Below are positions 46,558-56,704 of a DNA stretch of 64,000 nt, one piece after another. The notes beneath the pieces were generated by a model. That model saw only the letters and a program-made list of their open reading frames with translations, ran no database searches and was not told the origin of the DNA. The first letter of the stretch is position 1. The number at the start of each line of letters is the position of its first letter. Origin of the DNA: Lyngbya sp. CCAP 1446/10. Lineage in GTDB: Bacteria; Cyanobacteriota; Cyanobacteriia; Cyanobacteriales; Microcoleaceae. The stretch is taken from positions 1 to 64,000 of the forward strand of contig NZ_JAIGNI010000032.1 of NCBI RefSeq assembly GCF_026130175.1, given 5' to 3'. Both the position numbers and the translations under genes were made by a program.

Positions 46558-48921
46558 TTATTCCGGCTGTCGATTTTGAGATATTTTATGGAGGACTAAT
46601 CCACTGCCGGTCGCTACTAAAGCTAAGGCTGAGGGAACTAAAGGCATCCATCTGCCCTGGTTAAGCATCTCAAGACAAATGTGATATAAGAGCACGCTAG
46701 CAACACAAGCGGCAATTGTCAAGTGCAGTCGGGGACGAACATATATCACCAATACTCCGCCAGTAAACGCCCATAGCCAAACAAATACTGCATCGCCCCA
46801 TTGCAAATTACCCCACTGTGGTAGGAACGATAACAAAGGTCGTTTTGGGTTATCCATCACGGCGCTAAGAATTTGACTTGTCATGTGGGTATGAATCCAT
46901 ACTCCTGGCATTTGGCCATAGGGAGTATCAAAATCATCTCTAGCTATTTCGGCAGTATAGCCGACGATGACTACCCGATCTTTGATTGCATTTTCGCTGA
47001 CTTTTCCCTCTAAAATATCTGTCAGTGAAACTATTTTTGCTGGTCTAGGATTGGCGCGGTAGTTGAGGAGAATTTGGCTACTCTTGCCATCGAGGCTTTG
47101 ATAACCTCCTGTGTGTGAGGCTAAGCGATTAAAAATTACTCCGCCCAATTCCCAATTTTTTGTGGTTTGATTAACTTGTAATGGTTCAATTTTCTGGGCT
47201 GATAAGAATGAAAATGCTAATAAAAAACTGAAGCTGTAGGGTGTAATACATTTAGAAGATTTAGGCAAATAATTGGGTTCATAGGATAATAATTGGCGAC
47301 GGACTGTCTGATGTTTATTGTCTTGAATGTTATTATCAAAAATATCTACAAATCCTACTTGTTCGGTTAATTGTTTTGGGGAAAATTCAGGAAGCGGAGC
47401 ATAATCTGCCGCCGACGATTGATAGGAACAAACGGTATAAAAGTTTTTATTTCTTTTAAAGATTTCGATCCAATCTTTACGGGCTGTGATATCCAGATTA
47501 TCCTTGATTCTAGGTTGATTGCGAGATATATCGAGGCCAAAGGCGGCTGGTTTATATTTTTCTACTTTCTTGACGATTTCTGCTAAAGCGGATTCTTTGA
47601 TCGGATAGCCACCATACTTATCAACTTCTTGTTGATTGATTTCAACTACTGTGATGCGGGGATCGATCGCCTCAGCTTGGCGCTGTCGCATTAAATAATC
47701 GTAAGCAGGTAATTCCAGAGGTTCGAGGAATTGTAGCGATCGCACTCCCATGACTGCACCGGTGGCGATCGCACTTGCCATCAACACAGTTTGAAAATTA
47801 CGCCAAATAGAAAAGCGTTTACGCTCTTCCTCATTTCCCCTCAACAACTCAATCCAAGTGAGAGCCTCAACACCCGGAGACTCATAAATCATCGGCAACC
47901 AGCTAGCACCAGGATAGTTAAGCTCAAATCCATGCAGCCTTTCCCGCGCTTTCCCAACTGATTTATCCAAAGACTTATTTTCTATAGCAAATGCGTCCAA
48001 CAAATACTCCAAAAACTTTTGAGCTACTTCATCAGGGACTCGCTCTCGCATGGCGATAACTGCTGGAATTTGTAGAGAAGCGAGTTCCTGCACTAATCCC
48101 ATGCCGTCACAAGAATTGAAAATCGCTAATTTTAAACCATGCTGAATAGCATTTTCTAAACCATACTTTAAGTCGTCAATTGCTATGCTTTCTGTTTCAC
48201 TGAGGGCGAGTTTACCCTGGCTGTAATCATCATTGCTCGAACTATGACCAGCAAAGAATAAAATATCCCAATGCTGTCGCCATAACTCATCATTTAGCTT
48301 GCTGTTGGAAGTAGCTATCAGAGGTTCAATGTAGGCAGATTTTCGGGAAAGCTTTTCGGTCAAAAGCTTCAAATCTGCCTGAATATTGATACCTGTATCT
48401 TCTCCCATAACAACCAGAATTCTGACCTGGGTTTGATTTTTTTTGCCTTGGTATTTATGGGGATTTTTCTGGTTAACTTTGCTAATAATTGGCTCGATTT
48501 TAGCATGATGTAAAACATCCCACAAATGCCAAGGCAATGCCCAAAGAGCGATATCATCTGTTTGAACAATAAATCTGACATTTTCTCCTTCAGAACTCAA
48601 GACTTGTAAGAGCTTATCCCGGACAGGCTGAAAGCTTTTATCTCCTGAATTCAACCAAGTATTCATACTTGTTTCCACAGACTTAGCTGAATCTTTAACG
48701 GAAATTTTGGTAATTTGCGCCTTTTTGGTGTGCTCTAATTTGCGGTAAGAACCACAACCTGCTTTTTCGCGAGCTAAGCGTAAATTTTCAGAGGCTTTCA
48801 GCACTTCTGTAGCTGGCGGCAACCACCCAGAAATAGAATAGGATATACTATCAACTTTAAGACTGACAGAATAAGGCTGTTTGATTTCCGTTTTGATATC
48901 TAAGATGATTAACTTGCTCAT
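46558..48921 (-). CDS. CHAT-CHASE2 membrane protein
   Basis: The 787 residues combine an N-terminal cytosolic CHAT protease domain (about 100-350; His226 in LFFAGHSSSN and Cys271 in LAIFNSCDGMGL, the caspase dyad) with one membrane helix (about 375-392), an extracytoplasmic CHASE2 sensor (about 395-690; RITVVEINQQEVDKYGGYPI, FGLDISRNQP, DRVVIVGYTAE) and three C-terminal membrane helices (to 780; AVFVWLWAFTGGVLVIYV and following). CHASE2 usually feeds kinases or cyclases; here it would report an outside signal to a caspase-like protease on the inner face. The gene lies between DUF1822 and DUF928. Confidence 0.92.
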   Translation of the reverse strand: MSKLIILDIKTEIKQPYSVSLKVDSISYSISGWLPPATEVLKASENLRLAREKAGCGSYRKLEHTKKAQITKISVKDSAKSVETSMNTWLNSGDKSFQPVRDKLLQVLSSEGENVRFIVQTDDIALWALPWHLWDVLHHAKIEPIISKVNQKNPHKYQGKKNQTQVRILVVMGEDTGINIQADLKLLTEKLSRKSAYIEPLIATSNSKLNDELWRQHWDILFFAGHSSSNDDYSQGKLALSETESIAIDDLKYGLENAIQHGLKLAIFNSCDGMGLVQELASLQIPAVIAMRERVPDEVAQKFLEYLLDAFAIENKSLDKSVGKARERLHGFELNYPGASWLPMIYESPGVEALTWIELLRGNEEERKRFSIWRNFQTVLMASAIATGAVMGVRSLQFLEPLELPAYDYLMRQRQAEAIDPRITVVEINQQEVDKYGGYPIKESALAEIVKKVEKYKPAAFGLDISRNQPRIKDNLDITARKDWIEIFKRNKNFYTVCSYQSSAADYAPLPEFSPKQLTEQVGFVDIFDNNIQDNKHQTVRRQLLSYEPNYLPKSSKCITPYSFSFLLAFSFLSAQKIEPLQVNQTTKNWELGGVIFNRLASHTGGYQSLDGKSSQILLNYRANPRPAKIVSLTDILEGKVSENAIKDRVVIVGYTAEIARDDFDTPYGQMPGVWIHTHMTSQILSAVMDNPKRPLLSFLPQWGNLQWGDAVFVWLWAFTGGVLVIYVRPRLHLTIAACVASVLLYHICLEMLNQGRWMPLVPSALALVATGSGLVLHKISQNRQPE

Positions 48922-48952
48922 AGGTTTTGGTCTGCTGGTAATGATGGTTAAT

Positions 48953-50398
48953 TTAAACAGTAAAAGGTTCTTTGATGCTCACTCCGTTAACTGCTATTTT
49001 AACCTGAAAATAATCGCCGATCGCCGCCGTAAATGTCCATTCAATTAGATTGTCAGCAGCATCCGTTTGTTCTTCAAAGAAAACTTTGTCATCTTCATCT
49101 AGGATACTAAGTTGCAGATTTGGTGGCAGAATTGGCGATCGCTCAGAACGTAATAGCAGATGAACGTTGATTTTATCAGTTTCTTCAGGGGTAAGAGTCA
49201 GCACAAGTTGGAGTCGATCGCTATCAAAGCGCATCCCTAAATTAATAGTCTTACCAATGCCTACACCCGCACTCTCATTAGTCGGATCAATTTTCCCCAA
49301 ACTCACGGATGCTTCGCGGCGCAAGGCCTCATTTTCATTTGTTTCCAGCAGATGAGTCAGGATGGCGATCGCTTCCAAATTTCCTAATTCAAGACCACCT
49401 AATACTTTAATCCCCTGCAATTGATTCTGGGGATTGCGGTTATTATTGACAATTTCAGTCAGTGTGGGAATGGTATTGTGACTCTTAGAGTTACCGTCTC
49501 GATAGGACAAAGCTCCATTAACTAAACTCTGGTCTAAATTACCAAAATTTTCTTTCATTTGCTCAAGCATCTTCCAGCCAGCTTGCGAATAATTATTCAT
49601 CCGCTGAAGTAAAGTTGCTAGAGTTGGAGTCGCGACAACTGGCACAAAATTTGCTACACGATTGTGATACAATTGTTGCCGATATTTGTCATTTGCCAAG
49701 AAAGCTGCCCACTGTTCAAAGGATACTTTCAGTCGGGGAGAATATAGCGAGGAATCGCCCAAAATCTGTAATAATTTTGCCGCATCCATCTCGGACAAAT
49801 TAAGGACTGGAGCAACTTCTGCTTGCAAGTTTAATCCTAGAGTAATTTGCATGACAGTCAGAGATGCCGTCAACTCATCTATGGCTAAGGAATAAGTGCG
49901 ATCGCCCGCGTTGTATCTGCCTTGATGCTTCAGTTGCTGATGAGTCGCAAACCCGCAGACTTCCAGCCAACAGCGATCGTCATCATCCCCATCCAAATTC
50001 ACCTGCACAGCCACATAATAATCACCAGCCCAACTAGGAATATCAACCCATTCCTGCGGCACACAAATTTCTTCTAAATCTGACTCGTCATTGGGAATAA
50101 ACACCAGTCTGCTATCACCAATCTGAATAGCTGTGCCGTTGACTACTTCCCAAATACTAGCAAGATCCTGACCGTGCCAGACTAAAGGTTGAGGGTTCTC
50201 TGGTTCCAGCCAATCAGAAAGCCAGTTAAATAAAGCATTTAAACAAGCGCCATTGAGATAACCATTGTAGCGAGCAATAGGATGAGAGTGGTGTTGACTT
50301 TGTTGCCAAGTAGTTTCTAGGTCTACTTGGTCAATTGTCAAGCGCAGCCGTTCAGAAATCTGAGACTCTAAGGGTGAATATTTTGTGAATTCAAACAT
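48953..50398 (-). CDS. DUF1822 protein
   Basis: I start at the ATG at 50398 (MFEFTKYSPLE), which has AAGGAGA at ideal spacing inside the end of the sigma-like gene; the longer frame needs a TTG. The 481 residues contain the DUF1822 features: YNGYLNGACLNALFNWLSDW, NGTAIQIGDSRLVFIPNDES, EEICVPQEWVDIPSWAGDYY and WLEVCGFATHQQL. A short HEAT-like region (about 330-375, ALRREASVSLGKIDP) and a beta-rich end follow. Function is unknown. In this operon it could be an adaptor, or the substrate of the CHAT protease that controls the sigma-like protein; that is inference. Confidence 0.85.
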   Translation of the reverse strand: MFEFTKYSPLESQISERLRLTIDQVDLETTWQQSQHHSHPIARYNGYLNGACLNALFNWLSDWLEPENPQPLVWHGQDLASIWEVVNGTAIQIGDSRLVFIPNDESDLEEICVPQEWVDIPSWAGDYYVAVQVNLDGDDDDRCWLEVCGFATHQQLKHQGRYNAGDRTYSLAIDELTASLTVMQITLGLNLQAEVAPVLNLSEMDAAKLLQILGDSSLYSPRLKVSFEQWAAFLANDKYRQQLYHNRVANFVPVVATPTLATLLQRMNNYSQAGWKMLEQMKENFGNLDQSLVNGALSYRDGNSKSHNTIPTLTEIVNNNRNPQNQLQGIKVLGGLELGNLEAIAILTHLLETNENEALRREASVSLGKIDPTNESAGVGIGKTINLGMRFDSDRLQLVLTLTPEETDKINVHLLLRSERSPILPPNLQLSILDEDDKVFFEEQTDAADNLIEWTFTAAIGDYFQVKIAVNGVSIKEPFTV

Positions 50399-50402
50399 TT
50401 TT

Positions 50403-52055
50403 TTATTCTCCTTTGTTAACACTAATTAGAATTTGCAAGCATTCGTCAACGATAACATCAACTGTTTGGAAGGCATCTTCAGCCTGAAGAGAGAGATTCC
50501 GACTACGACAGACAGCCAGAACTTGAGATTGATAAAAGTCCAGTAACCACTTTTCTACATACTTATTCACCCAAGTATTCAATACCTTAAAAAAAGTGGA
50601 TTGTAAGTTCTGCTGAGCTTGAAAAAGTATGGCATTCACCTCTAAGATATTCATGTTCAGCATAGTCCCAATCCTTTCTACGTTTAACTGCTGACCATAG
50701 TGAAGATGGAAAACAGTTTCCTCTTGAGATTCAAGTTTTTTCACAGCTTCAACTAAAGCTGCGTGAATTAAATCTGAATGCAGGGGAGCGCGGAAGTTTT
50801 TATGCAGCCATTGCAATACATATTTTTCGGGCCATGCTTCCGGCTGTGACATTTCAGCCATAGTTTTGATGAGTTTTGTTTTAATAGTATTCAGGCGACG
50901 AGAAATAGCAGATTGACTGATTCCTAATTTAATTTGTAGTTGTGCTTGCTTGATGCCACAACCATAATAAAGCAGGAGAGCTTTGTGTTGATCTGGTTTA
51001 AATTCTTCTATCTGTTTGCGAAAAACAGAGTGAATTTGCTGGCTTTTTCTGCCATTTTCCTCAGTATTTTCATCTGCTTCTATATCAAAAAATTCTTCGG
51101 TATCTGACTGAGATAAGTTTTCATCGCCTTTTTCCTGATGTGATTCCCAGGAGATTTTATTGTTAATGGGATTTTGGTAATTTTGTAATGCTTTAATACA
51201 AAATTCCATCCAAGCTTGCATTTGCTCTTGATTGATATTTGAGCCAGCGGAGACTTCGTGAGGTGCATTCGAGAGGGCTTTTTCTGAATTGTAATATTCA
51301 GTGGCTTGCCAAAAGTCTTCAGTATCAGCATTGTGCCATTTCTCCCCTCTTTGCCTGACCGCAGGATTATAAACTTTGTTCAAGCGATAAACTTTTTTAA
51401 AATATTTGCTTGCAAAGATATATTTTGTAATTGTCGATTCTTGAATCGCAGAATTTTCCAGCGCGTTCCGAAGCTCTTTCTCAGATTTTTCAACTAGCAG
51501 TCGCCACGGCGAAAACTTACCTACAGACATTTGATCTCGGATATATTGGCTCAAGGCAGCTTGAATGTAGGTATTTAGAGAAGCCTGACGATCGCAATCA
51601 TAGGATTGTAACAAGCGGCACAGATTTTCAGGATTGTAGATAAAAATGCGAGCAGAGGAGAGATACTCGTCCCAAGGCTGCTCCTGGAAGTTTTTTGAGA
51701 CTTCTTTAGCTGCATAATAGCAGTTTCTTTCAAGGTAACAAAGCAAGTGTTCTAAAGCTAGCTTTTGGCGTTTTTTTGGCTCCCATTGTTGAGGGATTGA
51801 TGTCGCATTAATTGCTATTTTTCTCCAATATATTGCTAAATCTTTGCTGTGATTTTTCTGGGAACATAACTGTGCAAATTCCGGGTTTCGTTGTTGATAC
51901 AAATTAAAATTGGTTCTGAGATGATTCTGGTTTTGCCACTCAAAAATCTGGGCATTTTTGCTGGTATTCAGCCTGAGATAGGTGCAAAATTCGTCGGTGT
52001 AATTTTGACGTTCTGGCAGTCGGGGAATGTTTCCCTGATAAGAAGGGTTGGTCAT
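50403..52055 (-). CDS. Sigma-70-family-like protein with two region-4-type HTH segments
   Basis: The 550 residues lack the strongly conserved region 2 signature but contain two helix-turn-helix segments of sigma-region-4 type: YGCGIKQAQLQIKLGISQSA ISRRLNTIKTKL (about 369-401) and LHYGQQLNVERIGTMLNMNI LEVNAILFQAQQNL (about 461-494). The N-terminal half is helical, with LEHLLCYLERNCYYAAKEVS and a possible remnant of region 2. It is first in the operon and its stop is four bases before the DUF1822 ATG. Relatives are annotated as sigma-70-like in cyanobacteria. It may bind RNA polymerase or DNA in response to CHAT-CHASE2 signalling. Confidence 0.75.
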   Translation of the reverse strand: MTNPSYQGNIPRLPERQNYTDEFCTYLRLNTSKNAQIFEWQNQNHLRTNFNLYQQRNPEFAQLCSQKNHSKDLAIYWRKIAINATSIPQQWEPKKRQKLALEHLLCYLERNCYYAAKEVSKNFQEQPWDEYLSSARIFIYNPENLCRLLQSYDCDRQASLNTYIQAALSQYIRDQMSVGKFSPWRLLVEKSEKELRNALENSAIQESTITKYIFASKYFKKVYRLNKVYNPAVRQRGEKWHNADTEDFWQATEYYNSEKALSNAPHEVSAGSNINQEQMQAWMEFCIKALQNYQNPINNKISWESHQEKGDENLSQSDTEEFFDIEADENTEENGRKSQQIHSVFRKQIEEFKPDQHKALLLYYGCGIKQAQLQIKLGISQSAISRRLNTIKTKLIKTMAEMSQPEAWPEKYVLQWLHKNFRAPLHSDLIHAALVEAVKKLESQEETVFHLHYGQQLNVERIGTMLNMNILEVNAILFQAQQNLQSTFFKVLNTWVNKYVEKWLLDFYQSQVLAVCRSRNLSLQAEDAFQTVDVIVDECLQILISVNKGE

Positions 52056-52587
52056 CTTAGTTTGTTATCCAAGAACAATAAAGGAGGAATTGAGCCAGAA
52101 GTTTTGAGTTTACAGCAGCCTCGCTGGGGAGGAAGCTGTTGGCCAGTACAGAGGCTCAGAGGTTTTTGAGTTGCAGTCATGGGGGAAATTGGGCGACTGA
52201 AGCATAGCGGCTGGGAGAGCGTCCTATAAAGTGTGCTACTAACTTATTGGTGTCGTCAGCCGACATTTATGCGGGTGGCTCTGAGTTGGGGATGCAGCAT
52301 TGTCTCTGAGAGGCAGTAGCAGTGCATCTGTTGCTTGCCCCTGGGCTAAGGCTGAAAGTGCAGTTGGTATCTAACTCTTGAGACATAACTGCTTGAGTTG
52401 AGTTACAGCAAGCTTCTGGGCACATTCCTCTAAAAGTGGGGTGCTAGGTCTCACAGGCAATCCCAGAATATCTGGCTGGTTGACTCTGCTATTGCATTGT
52501 CCCACAATCGACTGCGATCGCTCTTCGGTTCTGGAGGGCGATCGCCTCTTACTAAACCGCACTCCAATATCACCGAGACAACTTTGA
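52056..52587. other. Upstream region of the sigma-like operon, no gene supported
   Basis: The operon promoter should lie here, on the minus strand. A 78-codon minus frame (52371-52607) ends NQPDILGLPVRPSTPLLEEC and may be a relic, but I recognise no family. Two HIP1 sites with an inverted arrangement occur at 52515-52546. Confidence 0.3.
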
Positions 52588-52743
52588 ATACACCTTGAGC
52601 TAGCCAAGGCTTTAGTAGAAAAAGAGCCGAAATGGGATGAGGCGATAACCTCTTACCAACGTGCGATCAAACTAAATCCAGATTATTCGCGATCACACCA
52701 ACACTTAGGGGATGCTTTGGCGGAAGTGGGTAAAATCGACTAA
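52588..52743 (+). pseudogene. TPR protein fragment
   Basis: The frame reads ELAKALVEKEPKWDEAITSY QRAIKLNPDYSRSHQHLGDA LAEVGKID and a stop: one and a half tetratricopeptide repeats of the kind found in large cyanobacterial TPR-glycosyltransferase or sulfotransferase proteins. There is no start and no further repeat, so it is a relic. Confidence 0.7.
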
Positions 52744-53391
52744 GCAAGTACCTGTTAGCGTCGCGCCTTACAACATCAACCGAGAATTGTATGAATCAAC
52801 AAGGATTAAGAAGGAAGGTTACCTAATGGTACTAGAAAATCAAACAAAAAATGGTGGTACTAAATATGTAATGATTTCTTGCAGCATACTCCAGGTTCAT
52901 GAAGTACATTACCAACTATTCGTAAACCAGCTAAAGTAGAGCCGTATGATTATCTGTACCACATATACATGGAATATGCTGTTGTAAGAGCTTCTTCATT
53001 AAATGTTTAATTGTTAATTAAAATTTAATGAATTTAGAGATTTATTTTTTATGGTTATTATCAACAAACTGTCGAGTAGAATTTTTACATTGATGATTTT
53101 GTTTTCCATTATGAATATGACAATTTTTGCGGATGTTATGATATCCACATCTGGGACAGGCTGGCTGACAGTCTTCAATATCAATATATTCCTTAGTTTT
53201 TGAGGATAAATCAATTCTTTTATTTCCGAATTTATATAAATTTTGTGAGAATAGTTTAACATTTTAGCTCCGATTAAGTTAGTATTTTTTTTAATAAGTC
53301 TGATGATAAGTAGGGCTGATGAAGCCTGGGCTATTTTCAGTAGATATTTGTAGAAAACTGCTGAATTTTTATCATTAAATTCTAAGCATCA
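52744..53391. other. A+T-rich stretch with no supported gene
   Basis: Open frames here are short and mutually inconsistent. An ATG at 52826 begins a 38-codon frame (MVLENQTKNGGTKYVMISCS), with AGGAAGG upstream, that could be a small gene, but nothing supports it beyond that site. Confidence 0.3.
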
Positions 53392-53658
53392 TTACATATT
53401 TAGGACGACAGAAAAATAATCCTTATTTGATTTATTGGCTTCGAGCCGTCGAACAGCTTCGCTGGCAACAGGTTGTTCTCGCTCCCTATCTTCTTGATTA
53501 AGTACGAATGCTATGGCATCTGAATGCAGCAGGTAATTTTCATATATCCGCCTTTTGATGAATTCAATCGGATGTGGCTTTCTTCTCTTTAGATGTTCAA
53601 TATCCGACTGCGACAAACACTCTTTATCGAATACAAAACCTACAGCACGATGGTACAA
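53392..53658 (-). pseudogene. Fragment of an AAA/OLD-like ATPase or DUF4435-type protein
   Basis: The 88 residues read FVFDKECLSQSDIEHLKRRK then HPIEFIKRRIYENYLLHSDA IAFVLNQED. The phrase (R)RxxENYLLxxxAIAxxLN is characteristic of the TOPRIM-adjacent region of OLD-family and AAA_15/DUF4435 proteins. Neither the ATPase N-terminus nor a complete end is present. It is a relic of a probable defence or repair gene. Confidence 0.5.
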
Positions 53659-53985
53659 AGTAAGTTCGCAGACTCAATCAAACTTGTGCCAACAATCGTG
53701 ATTTTTCTTGCAGAATAACTGAAATTAGTGCGGGTTCACGGCACTTGTAGGTAGCTTTTATAAGGCTTTTATAAATAGAGAATACTGAGAGCAATTGTAG
53801 ATCCCGGTATCAGCTTTTTCAATCCCGTTGCCCGGCCAGTAAATCCAATCAAGCTCAATTTGTAAAAATTTGCCTCACTCAATTAAGCACAGCCTTTCTG
53901 CGTACTGAGTTCACCACTAAACACGCTTACCTCATCGTTATTTGTTAGCCTGTAAAGGAGCGGGAGTCGCTGGAGTTCCAGCAAT

Positions 53986-54245
53986 TTAGGCTAAATTAAT
54001 CTTGACGACTTTATTGCGGGCTTCAGTCACTTTGGGTAGCGTTAGCGTTAGAATGCCATCTTTGTATTCAGCTTGCACAGAGTCGTTTTGAATGTGTGCG
54101 AACAAGGGAAGCACCCGGTGGAATTTGCCATAGCGGAATTCTGATATGAGTTATCTCTCGTTGCTGCCCGTTGGTCAAAAACTTTATCGAGTTGCTGGCG
54201 GATCGTTTCAATTTCCGTGAAGGGTTGCCAATAGCGCATCAACAT
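53986..54245 (-). pseudogene. Hsp20/alpha-crystallin gene with internal deletion
   Basis: The N-terminus is clear (MLMRYWQPFTEIETIRQQLD KVFDQ, ATG 54245), and the C-terminus is equally clear in another frame: SEFRYGKFHRVLPLFAHIQN, DSVQAEYKDGILTLTLPKVT, EARNKVVKINLA. The roughly 50-60 residues that normally separate these parts of the crystallin domain are missing, and the frames differ. The gene is inactive. Confidence 0.8.
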
Positions 54246-54816
54246 AATCTGTCACCTCAAAGATGGTAAAGCTTTATAAGAAAAATTTGGGTTTAAGCTC
54301 GTTGCTTACAGTTATTATAATGCCGATTTTTAAGTGGTAATAATAATCAGAAAAACCCTACTGGGTTGGTCGTATTTGCCAAAAATAGTGCGAAACAATC
54401 GGGATACTTCGCATTGAAAAAAACCTTACAAAGCTATTCCTAGAAACCGAAAAGGCTGTGGTAACGCCATGATGACCTTGCCTCAGAACTCTGCACGGCG
54501 CGAGCGTCGAGGGAAGTATCGTCGGGGTTGCAAACCGTACCAAAAATGCGGTGCGGATGATGTGTAGCACCGTAAGGACGTGATTTGTCGGCTATCGCTG
54601 CTTTTTCATAGCCATCGCTCTATGAGGGCGATCGCATAATCCCACTCTTAAGAACCCGATCGCCTAAGAGGTTATGTGTCGCTAGTTCAATAATGTAGTA
54701 AGAGCTCAAAGCGCTTCTCTAAACGGTGTAAGAGTCAATGGTTGTACTTGGGAGCGGTGGCGGCGCCTCCTGGGCACTTATCTAATCCGTTGACATCTCC
54801 TCGATTTTGACTCACA
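54246..54816. other. Spacer with no supported gene
   Basis: A plus-strand phrase at 54430-54565 (RRERRGKYRRGCKPYQK-like) is basic but has no recognisable family. HIP1 sites cluster at 54590-54660. I see no promoter or RNA gene worth listing. Confidence 0.3.
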
Positions 54817-55732
54817 TCATCTTCTATCCCGATCACCGATCGCATCCACCTCAACAGCCGACAGCACCTTAGCTTCCATCCCGTACAAATCCCGCAGCAC
54901 AACCTTGACATTGGGAAACACAAAATACTCGGTCAGTTTCCCAATCCGGTAATTAAAAGGTTGATATCGGTGCTTAAAATACAGTTCCACATTCCCCCGG
55001 TGTTCCCACAATCCCAGCAAATTAACAACCGCATCCGAGTAATGCACCCTCATATCCCGCTGCACCTCGGCTATGCGTTGGTCGATCGATCGAGTAGTAA
55101 CACCGATTTTGTAGAAAATGTTGCCCGAAGCTTTGACCTCAAGGAAATAGAGCGAATTAATCAGAATCCGCCGAAGCTGCGATCGATAAATCTGTAAGTC
55201 AGCCCGTCGCTCGTCCGCACAGGAAAGTCCGGCAGCGACCGCCACCGCCGCAGAGTTCTCCAACGAGAGCCAACTCCGACCGCAGTAAAGGTTCCTGAAC
55301 GCGATTGAACAACGCCAGGGGAAGCGCACCAACCGGGATTTTACCGAGATGAGTGAACCGGTACGATCGATCGCCCTCCGACTCCACCAACCCTTTGAGT
55401 TCCCAGCGAAAGTTGATTAAGTCTTTTGGAATAGCGTAATCCTGTGCACCATATTCTTTCCACAACACCTTCAACTGTTCGAGTTCCTCACCCTTGAGTT
55501 GGATGGTGAAATTGTCATAGAGCGGCAGTGCGGGAAATGCTTTGGTTTTAATCCGCTGCGAAACAGGTTTGCAAGTTTCCTGTGTGTGAGAAAAGTGGTG
55601 TTCTTTCACCGAACCTTTTTTCGCTGTAAGTCCACCGCCGCAGTAAAGACACGCGAGGTTAGTTTTTCCGCGCCCAACATCATCTATGCCCGCCAGTTCT
55701 CCGTCGGGAGCCACACCAAATTTTAGCCACAT
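54817..55732 (-). pseudogene. CoiA-like / MUG113 (T5orf172) protein, frameshifted (copy 2)
   Basis: This is the paralogue of 16128-17061. From ATG 55732 (MWLKFGVAPDGELAG) the frame runs through CLYCGGGLTAKKGSVKEHHF and past the point where copy 1 breaks, then shifts near 55264: one extra base in CCAACGAGAGCCAACTCC compared with CCAACCTACTCAACTCC in copy 1. The C-terminal frame resumes LENSAAVAVAAGLSCADERR and NSLYFLEVKASGNIFYKIGV TTRSIDQRI. So both copies are broken, at different points. Homology extends about 190 bp upstream of the ATG. Confidence 0.82.
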
Positions 55733-56019
55733 CGCTCTTATTTTCCTTTTAGCAGGTTTTTGTAGGTGCACCCGCGTTGAAGGATTGTAACAACTTGCAG
55801 AAGTAGATAGTCTCTGCCTTGGGAAGAAACTGAGCTTAACCCAAAAACGAGCGAACCATAGTGTTGTTCTCGCAATCAATCAGCTATTATCCGGGTACTT
55901 TGACTGCATTGATTCGTCAGATGGGGTGTGTGACAGTTGCGATGGGACTAGCGGCACGAACGGCACGGCAGGCAATTCATCCCGTGCAGGGAAATTGAAC
56001 TTTCCCGGTGTAAGAAAGC

Positions 56020-56146
56020 ATGGAAAGCGAAGCGATCGCCCCGCACTTGCTCCGGCTCTATCAGCCAAGCTGTGGGTGGAGGCTCCCTCGATGGTGACGC
56101 GATCGAACGCTTCTCTCAAAATCCGATCCGCCGAGTCTGATTGCAA
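56020..56146 (-). pseudogene. Tyrosine integrase fragment
   Basis: The minus frame reads SADRILREAFDRVTIEGAST HSLADRAG. The phrase LREAFDRVxIEGASTHSxRR is the segment leading to the catalytic His-x-x-Arg of phage-type tyrosine recombinases. The HSLADRAG end is already degenerate, and no tyrosine nucleophile region is found. It abuts the upstream end of the CoiA/MUG113 duplication. Confidence 0.6.
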
Positions 56147-56398
56147 AGGCCTCCAATGCCTCCAATGGTGGCGGCTTCGGTCGTAGTCCGGGCGATCGCT
56201 ACAGATTAGTTGAATCGCTAAGCGTAAAAATGCGTCTGTGATGAGCTTGAACGCTCGCTATGAATGGCTAGCAGCCATCGTAACGTTAGCGGTAAAGCGT
56301 GTCAGCCATAATAACTGTTAGCTCAATCAACAAAAAGGTAGAGGGAATGTTGGGCTTATTGGCATACAGTAAAAAGCGTTAGCCAAGTATTTAAAGTA

Positions 56399-56530
56399 AT
56401 GACAAGTACAGCATTCGATCGAATATTCCGGGATAGCAACGGCGAAATTGTGAGAGCTGCGACCACCAAACCTACCGTTGATTGTCACGATTGCAGCGAG
56501 TTTGCTGAAACTTGTTTTAACAACAGGTGA
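56399..56530 (+). CDS. Small protein with Cys pairs (43 residues)
   Basis: An ATG at 56399 gives MTSTAFDRIFRDSNGEIVRA ATTKPTVDCHDCSEFAETCF NNR. The CHDC ... C pattern and the coherent acidic sequence suggest a real microprotein, possibly metal-binding. It is surrounded by about 250 bp and 175 bp of otherwise empty DNA. No ribosome-binding site stands out. Confidence 0.4.
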   Translation: MTSTAFDRIFRDSNGEIVRAATTKPTVDCHDCSEFAETCFNNR

Positions 56531-56704
56531 AATCTATACAGCGTTAGACTTGCTAGCTTTTGGCTCTTTGTTTACTTGTGGGAGGAATTATTTCAAGGTG
56601 TTAATTATTTTCGGAGAGCGCTAGGTTTCTGTGTACTGATTGGTGCGATCGCATTCAAAGTCCTCAAGTTATAGTGACATACTCCTACATCAAGCTGAGT
56701 ACAG

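Noticed and set aside
50403-52055. Naming the first operon gene a true sigma factor
   Set aside because: Region 2, needed for -10 recognition and core binding, is not convincingly visible. Only region-4-like helices are, so 'sigma-like' is used.
52371-52607. 78-residue minus-strand frame upstream of the sigma-like operon
   Set aside because: The C-terminal half looks somewhat protein-like, but there is no start signal, family or conservation evidence to list it as a gene.
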